A DNA stretch of 64,000 nt from Microbacterium sp. SLBN-146. Its GTDB lineage: Bacteria > Actinomycetota > Actinomycetes > Actinomycetales > Microbacteriaceae. The stretch's first letter is position 1, and each line of letters opens with the position of its first letter. The stretch lies in contig NZ_VFMR01000001.1 of assembly GCF_006715145.1 (NCBI RefSeq), positions 620,001 through 684,000 of the forward strand, written 5' to 3'. Below, one piece after another: positions 27,780-36,303 of the stretch. Position numbers and translations under genes: made by a program. Below the pieces are notes generated by a model that was given only the letters and a program-made list of their open reading frames with translations, searched no databases and was not told where the DNA came from.

Positions 27780-29161
27780 GCCGCGTGCGTGCCGAGCGCA
27801 CGAGCCCCGCGATGTTCCGCTCCTTCTCCGTCTTCAACTACCGCGTGTGGTTCATCGGCGCCCTCGTGTCGAACATCGGCGCGTGGATGCAGGCGACGGC
27901 ACTCAGCTGGGTCGTGCTGACGGAACTCACGTCGAACGACGCCGGCGCCATGGGGATCACGATGGCGCTCCAGTTCGCGCCCCCGCTCCTGCTCGTGAGC
28001 GTCACGGGATGGGTCGCCGACCGCTTCGACCGTCGACGCCTTCTGATGATGACGCAGGCACTGCTCCTGACGCTCGGCGTCGCGATCGGCATCCTCGTCC
28101 TGACGGGGGTCATGACGCTGTGGCTCATGTACGGCTTCGCGCTCGCGCTCGGCGTGATCGCCGCGTTCGACAATCCCGCTCGGCAGGCGTTCGTCTCCGA
28201 TCTCGTCGCGCGCGAGAACGCATCGAACGCGGTCGCGCTCAACGCGGCGTCGTTCAACGGCGCCCGCATGATCGGCCCGGCCGTCGCGGGCATCGTCATC
28301 GTCGCCGTCGGCACGGGCTGGGTCTTCGTCATCAACGCCGTCACCTTCATCGGGATGATCGTCGCGCTCACGCTCATCCGCCCGGCCGAGCTCATTCCGC
28401 GCGTCACGTCGCCCGGTGCGTCACGTCTGGCCGACGGTTTCCGCTACGTCGCGGGTCGCCCCGATCTCGTCGTGACGTTCGCGATGGTGTTCCTCGTCGG
28501 CGCGTTCGGGATGAACTTCCCGATCTTCGCCTCGACGATGGCGTTGGAGTTCGGCCAGTCCGCTGACGGATACGGACTCCTGAGCTCGATCCTCGCGATC
28601 GGTTCACTCGCCGGCGCGCTTCTCGCCGCGCGCCGCGACCGCGCCCGCATCCGCGTCGTCATCGGCGGCACCGCGCTCTTCGCGACCGCCGCCGCCGTCT
28701 CGGCGTTCATGCCGACCTACTGGACATATGCCGCAACGCTCATGTTCACGGGCTTCGCGGTCGTGACCATGCTGACGACCGCCAACGGCTTCGTCCAGAC
28801 GACGACCGATCCCGCGCTGCGGGGCCGTGTGCTGGCGCTCTACGTCGCGATCCTGATGGGCGGAACGCCCGTCGGCGCGCCGATCGTCGGGTGGGTCGCA
28901 GCGGAGTTCGGACCGCGTGCCGCCATCGGCCTCGGCGCGATCGCGGGCTTCGCGGCCTTCGCGATCGGCGCGACGTGGCTCATCGTCTCGGGGCGCCTGC
29001 ATCGCGAGGACTCTCGCAGGTTCCGCCTCACGATCGACGAGACGCGTCCGGTGTCCGTCGTCCCGCCCGAGGAGTTCAGCGACGAGGTCGCCTCGACGAC
29101 ACCGGTCGCGCTGACGCGGAAGGACCGCCGCTCTCACGCGGCTTCCCGACTCGCGGGCTGA
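27776..29161 (+). CDS. MFS exporter (EntS/tetracycline-efflux-like)
   Basis: A 461-residue major facilitator with about 11-12 membrane helices, starting FRSFSVFNYRVWFIGALVSN, a form typical of DUF894/EntS-like exporters. Motif A is seen as GWVADRFDRRRL. The C-terminal cytoplasmic tail of ~50 residues is charged. Translation is coupled to the MarR gene, so it probably exports a drug or metabolite sensed by that regulator. It ends 8 bases before the stop of the convergent LacI gene. Confidence 0.9.
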   Translation: MSRVRAERTSPAMFRSFSVFNYRVWFIGALVSNIGAWMQATALSWVVLTELTSNDAGAMGITMALQFAPPLLLVSVTGWVADRFDRRRLLMMTQALLLTLGVAIGILVLTGVMTLWLMYGFALALGVIAAFDNPARQAFVSDLVARENASNAVALNAASFNGARMIGPAVAGIVIVAVGTGWVFVINAVTFIGMIVALTLIRPAELIPRVTSPGASRLADGFRYVAGRPDLVVTFAMVFLVGAFGMNFPIFASTMALEFGQSADGYGLLSSILAIGSLAGALLAARRDRARIRVVIGGTALFATAAAVSAFMPTYWTYAATLMFTGFAVVTMLTTANGFVQTTTDPALRGRVLALYVAILMGGTPVGAPIVGWVAAEFGPRAAIGLGAIAGFAAFAIGATWLIVSGRLHREDSRRFRLTIDETRPVSVVPPEEFSDEVASTTPVALTRKDRRSHAASRLAG

Positions 29162-29169
29162 CCCCCGCC

Positions 29170-30174
29170 TCAGCCGGTGGGCGCAGCAGTCGACTCGCGC
29201 ACGACGAGCTCGGGCTGGAAGACGACCCGCTCGCGGGGCTCTCCGTCGATTTCGGCGAGGAGCAGCTCGACGGCGCGCGATCCGATGAGCTCGCTCGGCT
29301 GACGGATGGACGAGAGCGGCACGACCGCGGCGGCGGCGAAGTCGATGTCGTCGTAGCCGATGATCGCGATCTCGTCGGGCACGACGATGCGCCCGAGCAT
29401 GACGAGCGCCTGGAGCACACCCACGGCGAGGAGATCGTTCGCGGCGAAGATCGCGTCGGGACGGTTCGACGCGTCGCGACGTCGCAGCTGCTCACCGGCC
29501 GCGCGTCCTGCGAGCACGCTGAGGGCCGTGGTCTCGATGACCTCGAGTGTCGCGTCGGGGTGCGCATCGACGGCCTGGCGCGCACCCTCGAGGCGGTCGG
29601 CCACCTGTCGGATCGAGGTGGGCCCGCCGACGAAGGCGAGGCGGCGGCGGCCCGTGGCGAGAAGGTGTTCGGCGGCCAGTCGACCGCCCGCGACATCGTC
29701 GACCGACACGGAGGAGACGTCGGCGTCGCTCGATCGATCCACGAGGACCGTCGGGATGCCGCGCTCACGCAGGCGCGCGAGCCGGGCGTCGACGTCTCCG
29801 ACGGGCGTGATCAGCACCCCGTGTACGCGCTGCTCCTCGAACAGGTCGAGGTAGCCGGATTCGCGCTCGCGGTCGTCGTCGCTGTTGCCGAGCAGGACGA
29901 CGAGCTTGCTCTGCATCGCTCGAGCCTCCGCACCGCGCGCGACGTCGGTGAAGAAGGGGTTCCGCACATCCAGGACGACGAGTCCGATGCTGCGACTGCG
30001 GCCCGCCCGCAGTTGCCGTGCCGCGTCGTTCCGCACGAATCCGAGTTCCGCGATCGCCGCGTGCACGCGTTCCACCGTCGCGGGTGCGACGCGATCGGGT
30101 CGGTTGAGGACGTTCGAGACGGTGCCGACGGAGACGGATGCCGCGTTCGCGACGTCCTTCACACTCACCGACAT
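29170..30174 (-). CDS. LacI-family regulator of the L-rhamnose operon
   Basis: A 334-residue LacI protein with an N-terminal helix-turn-helix (VSVKDVANAASVSVGTVSNVLNRPDRV), hinge helix (LRAGRSRSIGLVV) and periplasmic-binding-like core (VLVDRSSDADVSSVSVDD, IIGYDDIDFAAAAVVPLSSI). ATG 30174 has GGGGGAG upstream. It is divergent from rhaM, and a TGAAACGATTCA palindrome lies at the rhaM transcription start, so it is very likely the rhamnose repressor. The inducer (rhamnose or rhamnulose-1-phosphate) is inferred from location. Confidence 0.93.
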   Translation of the reverse strand: MSVSVKDVANAASVSVGTVSNVLNRPDRVAPATVERVHAAIAELGFVRNDAARQLRAGRSRSIGLVVLDVRNPFFTDVARGAEARAMQSKLVVLLGNSDDDRERESGYLDLFEEQRVHGVLITPVGDVDARLARLRERGIPTVLVDRSSDADVSSVSVDDVAGGRLAAEHLLATGRRRLAFVGGPTSIRQVADRLEGARQAVDAHPDATLEVIETTALSVLAGRAAGEQLRRRDASNRPDAIFAANDLLAVGVLQALVMLGRIVVPDEIAIIGYDDIDFAAAAVVPLSSIRQPSELIGSRAVELLLAEIDGEPRERVVFQPELVVRESTAAPTG

Positions 30175-30263
30175 GGACTCCCCCTCAACGACGTGCTGGC
30201 GAGAGCCTATGGCCTCTCACACCCCGTCGCTCGGGACCCCACTCCGGGGTATGCGTTTTCCGC

Positions 30264-30292
30264 TTGCGCATCCCCGTCGCCGCCCCTATCCT
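30264..30292 (+). promoter_or_regulatory. Rhamnose operon promoter
   Basis: TTGCGC (30264-30269), a 17-base spacer and TATCCT (30287-30292) form a good promoter. The predicted start is near 30299, giving a ~66-base leader before rhaM. Confidence 0.65.
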
Positions 30293-30304
30293 TGAAACGA
30301 TTCA
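30293..30304. promoter_or_regulatory. LacI operator of the rhamnose operon
   Basis: TGAAACGATTCA is symmetric at 10 of 12 positions with a central CpG and matches the TGAAACGTTTCA form seen for many LacI regulators. It directly abuts the -10 box and covers the transcription start. Confidence 0.7.
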
Positions 30305-30364
30305 CACACGAAGACCCCGCGGTTCCGGCGTTCGCGCCCGCCCGGGAGCATGAAGGGAACCTCG

Positions 30365-30745
30365 ATGACGAGCCGAACGGCCCCGACGCGGGTCTGCTTC
30401 CAGCTGCGCGTGCGTGCCGAACTCCTCGACGAGTACATCGCCCGGCACACGCCCGTCTGGCCCGAGATGCTCGCCGAGATCGCGGCATCCGGACGACGCA
30501 ACTACTCCCTCTTCCTCGGCGAAGGCGGACAGCTCATCGGCTACTACGAGACGGACGACGACGACGCGGCCCAGGCCTACCTCGCGGCGTCACCGGTCGC
30601 GGCGCGCTGGGAGGCCGAGATGAGCCGCTTCTTCGTCGGTCTCGAGGGCCGACCCGATCAGGCCGCGACCCCGCTCACGGAGATCTTCCACCTGCACGAC
30701 CAGATCGCCGCATCGGCGATCGAGAACGAAAGCACGGCATCATGA
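30365..30745 (+). CDS. rhaM: L-rhamnose mutarotase
   Basis: A 126-residue dimeric alpha/beta-barrel protein that interconverts alpha and beta anomers of L-rhamnose. VCFQLRVRAELLDEYIARHTPVWPEML (with the catalytic-region His in ARHTPVWPEM), GRRNYSLFL and VGLEGRPDQ are family features. ATG 30365 is chosen because AAGGGA precedes it at good spacing; ATG 30350 is a weaker alternative. It is the first gene of the rhamnose operon and overlaps rhaI by 4 bases. Confidence 0.93.
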   Translation: MTSRTAPTRVCFQLRVRAELLDEYIARHTPVWPEMLAEIAASGRRNYSLFLGEGGQLIGYYETDDDDAAQAYLAASPVAARWEAEMSRFFVGLEGRPDQAATPLTEIFHLHDQIAASAIENESTAS

Positions 30746-31908
30746 CGACGTTGTCCCCCGGAACACTCACGCAGCTCGAGGGACAGGGCATCGAACTGCC
30801 CTCCTGGGCCTTCGGCAACTCCGGCACCCGCTTCAAGGTGTTCGGTACGCCCGGCACGCCCCGCGACCCGTTCGAGAAGATCGCGGATGCCGCTGAGGTC
30901 AACCGCGTGACGGCCCTCGCGCCGAGCGTCGCGCTGCACATCCCGTGGGACAAGGTCGACGACTACGCCGCCCTCCGCCGCCACGCGAACGACCTCGGCG
31001 TCGAGCTCGGCACGATCAACTCGAACACCTTCCAGGACGACGACTACAAGTTCGGCGCGCTGACACACGAAGACGCCGCCGTGCGCCGGAAGGCCATCGA
31101 CCACCACCTCGAGTGCATCGACATCATGGATGCCACGGGGTCGCGCGATCTGAAGATCTGGCTCGCGGAGGGCTCGAACTACCCGGGTCAGGCGGATCTG
31201 CGGGGCCGGCAGGATCGCCTCCACGAGTCGCTCCAGGAGATCTATGCGCGCCTCAGCGGCGAGCAGCGCCTCGTGCTGGAGTACAAGTTCTTCGAGCCGG
31301 CGTTCTACCACACGGATGTTCCCGACTGGGGGACGTCCTACGTCCAGGTCGCCGCCCTCGGCGAGCGTGCCATGGTCTGCCTCGACACGGGCCACCACGC
31401 CCCCGGCACGAACATCGAGTTCATCGTCATGCAGCTGTTGCGCCTCGGCAAGCTCGGCTCGTTCGACTTCAACTCGCGCTTCTACGCCGACGACGACCTC
31501 ATCGTGGGAGCCGCCGACCCGTTCCAGCTCTTCCGCATCCTCTTCGAGGTCATCCGCGGGGGCGGGCTCAACAACCCCGACGTCGCTTTCATGCTCGACC
31601 AGTGCCACAACGTCGAGAAGAAGATCCCCGGCCAGATCCGCTCCGTGCTCAACGTGCAGGAGATGACGGCGCGCGCCCTCCTCGTCGACTCCGACGCACT
31701 CCGCGCGGCCCAGGTGTCGGGCGACGTGCTCGCCGCCAACGCCGTCTTCATGGACGCCTTCTACACGGACGTGCGCCCCGCCCTCGCCGAATGGCGCGAG
31801 TCGCGGGGACTCCCCGCCGATCCGATGGCCGCCTACGCGGCATCCGGATACCAAGAGCGCATCGAGACCGAGCGCGTCGGCGGCGTCCAGGCAGGCTGGG
31901 GCGCGTAG
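30742..31908 (+). CDS. rhaI: L-rhamnose isomerase
   Basis: A 388-residue TIM-barrel isomerase of the RhaI (Pseudomonas/actinobacterial) type, distinct from enterobacterial RhaA. It shows GTINSNTFQDDDYKFGAL, IWLAEGSNYPGQ, LEYKFFEPAFYHTDVPDWG and LDTGHHAPGTNIEFIV, which supply the metal-binding Glu, Asp and His residues. It converts L-rhamnose to L-rhamnulose. Translation is coupled to rhaM by an ATGA overlap. A stable hairpin follows before the next gene. Confidence 0.94.
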   Translation: MTTLSPGTLTQLEGQGIELPSWAFGNSGTRFKVFGTPGTPRDPFEKIADAAEVNRVTALAPSVALHIPWDKVDDYAALRRHANDLGVELGTINSNTFQDDDYKFGALTHEDAAVRRKAIDHHLECIDIMDATGSRDLKIWLAEGSNYPGQADLRGRQDRLHESLQEIYARLSGEQRLVLEYKFFEPAFYHTDVPDWGTSYVQVAALGERAMVCLDTGHHAPGTNIEFIVMQLLRLGKLGSFDFNSRFYADDDLIVGAADPFQLFRILFEVIRGGGLNNPDVAFMLDQCHNVEKKIPGQIRSVLNVQEMTARALLVDSDALRAAQVSGDVLAANAVFMDAFYTDVRPALAEWRESRGLPADPMAAYAASGYQERIETERVGGVQAGWGA

Positions 31909-31921
31909 CCCCTTCGACCCG

Positions 31922-31954
31922 CCGGGGGCGGGGATGCCGATCCCTCGCCCCCGG
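31922..31954 (+). terminator. Intercistronic hairpin after rhaI
   Basis: CCGGGGGCGGGGAT and ATCCCTCGCCCCCGG pair with one bulged base around a 4-base loop. It sits inside the operon, so it may partly terminate or stabilise the upstream mRNA rather than end the operon. Confidence 0.7.
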
Positions 31955-31977
31955 TGCACGATTTCCCTGAGGACACC

Positions 31978-32811
31978 ATGACCGAACCGTATGCGGCAGC
32001 AGACGCACTCGTGCGCGTCTACCCCGCGAGCGACCCCCAGGGCGTCGGACTCGTCTGGGCTCACGGCGGAGGATTCGCCGCGGGCGACCTCGACATGCAC
32101 GAAGCCGACGGGGTCGCTCGCGATCTCGCAGCGCGCGGCACGACCGTCATCTCGGTCGACTACCGGCTCGTAGGCGAGGGATGCCGCTACCCCGCGCCGT
32201 CCGACGACATCCTCGCCGCGTGGGACTGGGTCCTCGGCGCGGCCGGCGACCTCGGGATCGAGCGGTTCGCGATCGGTGGCGCGAGCGCCGGAGCGAATCT
32301 CGTGACGGGCGCCGTCCTGCGTCTTCTCGCGGCGGACGGGCCGCTGCCGTCGCTCGTCGTGCTCGCCTACCCGACACTCCTCGCCGTCCAGCCCGAACCC
32401 GCCGCGGACCTCCGCGCCGCGCTCGACGCCGATCCCGACGCCGACCGCTTCTCGCCCGCTGTCGTGCGGGCGATGTACGAGGATTTCCTCGGCGGCCCCG
32501 TCGATGACGCGCCCCCCGCCGCCGTCCCGGGCCTCGCGGAACCCGACGATGTCGCGGGATTCCCACCGGTCCTGATGATCAACGGCGACGTCGACGAACT
32601 CCGCGTCTCGGGCGAGGTCTTCGCCGCGACACTCGCCGCGGCGGGGCGTGACGTCGAGGTCGTCATCGAACACGGCACGACCCACGGCCACCTCAACATC
32701 CCGGGACCCGCGGCCTCCGCATCCCTCGATCTCATCGCGACGCGCCTCGCGGCGCTCGCCTCATCCGACTCCGTCTCCACCGACACCGTCAGCGAAGGAA
32801 CACCCTCATGA
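31978..32811 (+). CDS. Alpha/beta hydrolase (Aes/HSL-like esterase) in the rhamnose operon
   Basis: A 277-residue hormone-sensitive-lipase-type esterase. The oxyanion motif is WAHGGGFAAGD, the nucleophile lies in GGASAGANL, and the acid and His are in NGDVDELR and THGHLNIPG. TGAGGA lies 7 bases before ATG 31978. Its presence between rhaI and the aldolase gene, with a 4-base overlap to the latter, suggests deacylation of rhamnose-containing substrates (for example acetylated rhamnosides or rhamnolipid-like esters), but this is inferred. Confidence 0.88.
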   Translation: MTEPYAAADALVRVYPASDPQGVGLVWAHGGGFAAGDLDMHEADGVARDLAARGTTVISVDYRLVGEGCRYPAPSDDILAAWDWVLGAAGDLGIERFAIGGASAGANLVTGAVLRLLAADGPLPSLVVLAYPTLLAVQPEPAADLRAALDADPDADRFSPAVVRAMYEDFLGGPVDDAPPAAVPGLAEPDDVAGFPPVLMINGDVDELRVSGEVFAATLAAAGRDVEVVIEHGTTHGHLNIPGPAASASLDLIATRLAALASSDSVSTDTVSEGTPS

Positions 32812-34844
32812 CCAACCAGGCCGTCTCCGACCTGATCTCCCGGTCCAACCGCCTCGGCGCCGACCCGAAGAACACGAACTACGCCGGCGGCAACACGTCG
32901 GCGAAGGGCACCGAGACCGACCCCGTCACGGGTGAGCCGGTCGAGCTCCTCTGGGTCAAGGGCTCGGGCGGCGATCTCGGCACGCTCACGGAGTCGGGCC
33001 TCGCGGTGCTGCGCCTCGATCGGATGCGCGCGCTCGTCGACGTGTACCCGGGCGTCGACCGCGAAGACGAGATGGTCGCGGCGTTCGACTACTGCCTGCA
33101 CGGCAAGGGCGGCGCAGCCCCCTCGATCGATACGGCGATGCACGGGCTCGTGGATGCCGCGCACGTCGACCACCTGCATCCGGATTCCGGCATCGCGATC
33201 GCGACGGCCGCCGACGGCGAAGCCCTCACGGCGAAGATCTTCGGCGACAAGGTCGTGTGGGTGCCGTGGCGGCGCCCCGGCTTCCAGCTCGGTCTCGACA
33301 TCGCGGCGATCAAGGCCGAGAACCCGCAGGCGATCGGCTGCATCCTGGGTGGGCACGGGATCACGGCGTGGGGGGACACGTCAGAGGAGTCCGAGGCGAA
33401 CTCGCGGTGGATCATCGAGACTGCCGCGGCGTACATCGACGCGAACGGTACCGCCGAGCCCTTCGGCGGCGTGCGTCCCGGTTTCGAGGCGCTTCCCGAG
33501 GCGGAGCGTCGGGCGAAGGCAGCGGCCCTCGCGGCCACGATCCGCGGACTCGCCTCGACCGACAAGCCGATGGTGGGTCACTTCACGGATGCCACTGTCG
33601 TGCTCGACTACCTCGCGTCGGAGAAGGCGCCCGAACTCGCGGCGCTCGGCACCAGCTGCCCCGATCACTTCCTGCGCACGAAGGTCAAGCCGCTCCTGCT
33701 CGACCTGCCGGCCAACGCCTCGGTCGACGACGCGATCGCGCGCCTCAAGGAACTGCACGCGGCGTACCGCGCCGACTACCAGGCGTACTACGACGCGCAC
33801 GCCACCGCCGACTCCCCCGCGATCCGGGGTGCTGACCCGCTCATCGTGCTCGTGCCAGGCGTCGGGATGTTCTCGTACGGGGCGAACAAGCAGACCGCAC
33901 GGGTCGCGGGCGAGTTCTACATCAACGCGATCAACGTCATGCGCGGTGCGGAAGCCCTTTCGACGTACTCCCCGATCTCGGATGCCGAGAAGTTCCGCAT
34001 CGAGTACTGGGCGCTGGAAGAGGCGAAGCTGCAGCGGATGCCGAAACCGAAGACGCACCAGGGGCGGATCGCGTTCGTCACCGGCGCGGCATCCGGAATC
34101 GGCAAGGCCATCGCGACGCGCCTCGCCGCGGAGGGCGCGTGCGTCGTGATCGCCGACCTCGACCTCGAAAAGGCCCAGGCGGCCGCCGCCGAACTCGGCG
34201 GGACGGACGTCGCGATCGGCGTCGCGGCGAACGTCGCGGATGCCGACGGCGTGCAGGCCGCGATCAACGCGACGCTCCTCGCGTTCGGCGGCATCGACCT
34301 CGTCGTCAACAACGCGGGCCTGTCGCTGTCCAAGCCGCTGCTCGAGACGACCGAGAAGGACTGGGACCTGCAGCACGACGTCATGGCGAAGGGCTCGTTC
34401 CTCGTCTCGAAGGCGGCCGCGAAAGCCCTCATCGACCAGGGGATGGGCGGCGACGTCATCTACATCTCGTCGAAGAACTCCGTCTTCGCCGGGCCGAACA
34501 ACATCGCCTACTCGGCGACGAAGGCCGATCAGGCCCACCAGGTGCGCTTGCTCGCGGTCGAGCTCGGCGAACACGGCGTCAAGGTCAACGGCATCAACCC
34601 CGACGGCGTCGTCCGCGGCTCGGGCATCTTCGCCGCCGGCTGGGGCGCGAACCGCGCCGCGACCTACGGCGTCAAGGAAGAGGACCTCGGCCAGTTCTAC
34701 GCCAACCGCACCATCCTCAAGCGCGAGGTCGTCCCCGAGAACGTCGCGGACGCCGTCTACGTCCTGACCGGCCCCGAACTCTCCCGCACGACGGGCCTGC
34801 ACATCCCCGTCGACTCCGGCGTCGCCGCCGCGTTCCTCCGATGA
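32808..34844 (+). CDS. Bifunctional rhamnulose-1-phosphate aldolase / short-chain dehydrogenase
   Basis: A 678-residue fusion. Residues ~1-410 form a class II aldolase: AGGNTSAKG, VKGSGGDLGTL, the zinc-binding HVDHLHPDSG pair and GGHGITAWG. Residues ~420-678 form a short-chain dehydrogenase: VTGAASGIGKAIA (NAD-binding), NNAGLS, and a catalytic region around ISSKNSVFAGPNNIAYSATK (Ser, Tyr, Lys). The first half cleaves L-rhamnulose-1-phosphate to dihydroxyacetone phosphate and L-lactaldehyde; the second half probably oxidises or reduces lactaldehyde. Such fusions (RhaD/YuxG type) are typical of actinobacteria, rhizobia and bacilli. It has 4-base overlaps with both neighbours, so the whole operon is translationally coupled. 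Confidence 0.94.
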   Translation: MTNQAVSDLISRSNRLGADPKNTNYAGGNTSAKGTETDPVTGEPVELLWVKGSGGDLGTLTESGLAVLRLDRMRALVDVYPGVDREDEMVAAFDYCLHGKGGAAPSIDTAMHGLVDAAHVDHLHPDSGIAIATAADGEALTAKIFGDKVVWVPWRRPGFQLGLDIAAIKAENPQAIGCILGGHGITAWGDTSEESEANSRWIIETAAAYIDANGTAEPFGGVRPGFEALPEAERRAKAAALAATIRGLASTDKPMVGHFTDATVVLDYLASEKAPELAALGTSCPDHFLRTKVKPLLLDLPANASVDDAIARLKELHAAYRADYQAYYDAHATADSPAIRGADPLIVLVPGVGMFSYGANKQTARVAGEFYINAINVMRGAEALSTYSPISDAEKFRIEYWALEEAKLQRMPKPKTHQGRIAFVTGAASGIGKAIATRLAAEGACVVIADLDLEKAQAAAAELGGTDVAIGVAANVADADGVQAAINATLLAFGGIDLVVNNAGLSLSKPLLETTEKDWDLQHDVMAKGSFLVSKAAAKALIDQGMGGDVIYISSKNSVFAGPNNIAYSATKADQAHQVRLLAVELGEHGVKVNGINPDGVVRGSGIFAAGWGANRAATYGVKEEDLGQFYANRTILKREVVPENVADAVYVLTGPELSRTTGLHIPVDSGVAAAFLR

Positions 34845-36253
34845 ACGCGGGCGCCGTCGCCGCGGTCGACCTCGGCGCGACGAGCGGCCGCGTGATCGTC
34901 GGACGCGTCGGTCCGGACGAGCTGGATGCCACGAGTGTCGCCCGCTTCCCGAACAGCCCCGTCGAGACCTCCGACGGACTGCACTGGAACATCCTGGGGC
35001 TCTACGGAGCCGTGGTGGACGGACTCCGCGAGGCATTCAGGCAGTCGCCCGACATCCGGAGCGTCGGGGTGGACTCGTGGGCGGTCGACTACGGTCTCCT
35101 CCGCGACGGGCGCCTGCTCGGGAACCCCTTCCACTACCGCGACGCGCGAACGGCCGCCGGCGTGGCGCGCGTTCACGAGCGGATGCCGCACGCCGACCTC
35201 TTCGCGCGCAACGGGCTGCAGTTCCTGCCGTTCAACACGCTGTACCAGTACGCGGCGGAGCCGGCCGACATGCTCGCCTTCGCCGACATGGCCCTCCTCA
35301 TCCCCGACCTCGTCGGGTACTGGCTCACGGGGGTCGCTCGGGCAGAACGCACGAACGCGTCCACGACAGGGCTCCTGCACGAGGGCGACTGGGACGACGC
35401 GCTGCTCGCGGCAGCGGGTGTGCCCCGCGGCATCCTCCCCCCGCTCATCGCCCCCGGCGAGCGCCTCGGCACCCTGCTCCCCGCCGTCGCGGCGACGGTC
35501 GGTGCTCCGACGGGCGTAGGGGTGACAGCCGTCGGCTCGCACGACACGGGGTCGGCCGTCCTGGCCGTGCCGATGGATCCGGATGCCGCGGCCTACATCT
35601 CCTGCGGAACATGGGGTCTCGTCGGAGTCGAGGTCGATCGCGTCGTCCTGACGCCCGAGGCTCTCGCTGCGAACTTCACCAACGAGGGCGGTGTGGACGG
35701 GCGCGTGCGCCTCCTCCACAACGTCATGGGGCTCTGGGTCCTGAGCGAAGCGGTCCGCACGTGGGAGAGGGCGGGCCACCCCGTCGACCTTCCGACCCTC
35801 CTCGACGCCGCGGAGGAGGTGGCGGCGTCGGTTCCCGTCTTCGACGTCAACGACCCGCGCTTCCTCGCACCGGGCGACATGCCGGCGCGGATCGACGCGT
35901 GGTGCGACGAGCACGGCGTCGCGCCTCCCCGCACGCGCGCCGAGTACGCCCGCTCGATCGTCGAGTCGCTCGCGCAGGCGTTCGCCGATGCCGCGCACGA
36001 GGCGGGACGCGTCGGCGGCGTCGACGTCCGCACGATTCACATCGTCGGGGGCGGATCGCTCAACGAGCTCCTGTGTCAACGCACGGCCGACCGTGCGGGG
36101 CTCCCCGTCCTCGCGGGCCCCGTCGAGGCGACAGCTCTCGGCAACATCCTGGTCCAGGCGCGGACTCTGCAGCTCGTACCGGGATCGATCGCGGCGCTGC
36201 GCGATCTCGTCGCCCGGACGCACCCGCCGCGGCGGTACGACCCGCGGATATGA
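34841..36253 (+). CDS. rhaB: Rhamnulokinase (FGGY family)
   Basis: A 470-residue FGGY kinase that phosphorylates L-rhamnulose. It shows AAVDLGATSGRVIVG, the RhaB-type GVDSWAVDYGLL, NPFHYRDART, LYQYAAE, SCGTWGLVGVE and HIVGGGSLNELLCQ. Its ATG overlaps the stop of the aldolase fusion. It is the last gene of the rhamnose operon, which therefore contains all intracellular steps but no transporter. Confidence 0.95.
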   Translation: MNAGAVAAVDLGATSGRVIVGRVGPDELDATSVARFPNSPVETSDGLHWNILGLYGAVVDGLREAFRQSPDIRSVGVDSWAVDYGLLRDGRLLGNPFHYRDARTAAGVARVHERMPHADLFARNGLQFLPFNTLYQYAAEPADMLAFADMALLIPDLVGYWLTGVARAERTNASTTGLLHEGDWDDALLAAAGVPRGILPPLIAPGERLGTLLPAVAATVGAPTGVGVTAVGSHDTGSAVLAVPMDPDAAAYISCGTWGLVGVEVDRVVLTPEALAANFTNEGGVDGRVRLLHNVMGLWVLSEAVRTWERAGHPVDLPTLLDAAEEVAASVPVFDVNDPRFLAPGDMPARIDAWCDEHGVAPPRTRAEYARSIVESLAQAFADAAHEAGRVGGVDVRTIHIVGGGSLNELLCQRTADRAGLPVLAGPVEATALGNILVQARTLQLVPGSIAALRDLVARTHPPRRYDPRI

Positions 36254-36269
36254 ACTCGCCGCGAACCGC

Positions 36270-36297
36270 TTGACGAGTCGAGGTAGCTAGATAAGCT
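36270..36297 (+). promoter_or_regulatory. MFS exporter promoter (leaderless)
   Basis: TTGACG (36270-36275), a 16-base spacer and TAAGCT (36292-36297) end 6 bases before ATG 36304. Confidence 0.55.
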
Positions 36298-36303
36298 AGC
36301 AAA
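36284..36303. promoter_or_regulatory. Shared MarR-type operator, site 1
   Basis: TAGCTAGATAAGCTAGCAAA contains a TAGCT-N5-AGCTA palindrome covering the -10 box. Read on the minus strand, it matches the site at 39140-39159 at 14 of 20 positions, which links this exporter to the marR gene at 39208. Confidence 0.55.
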
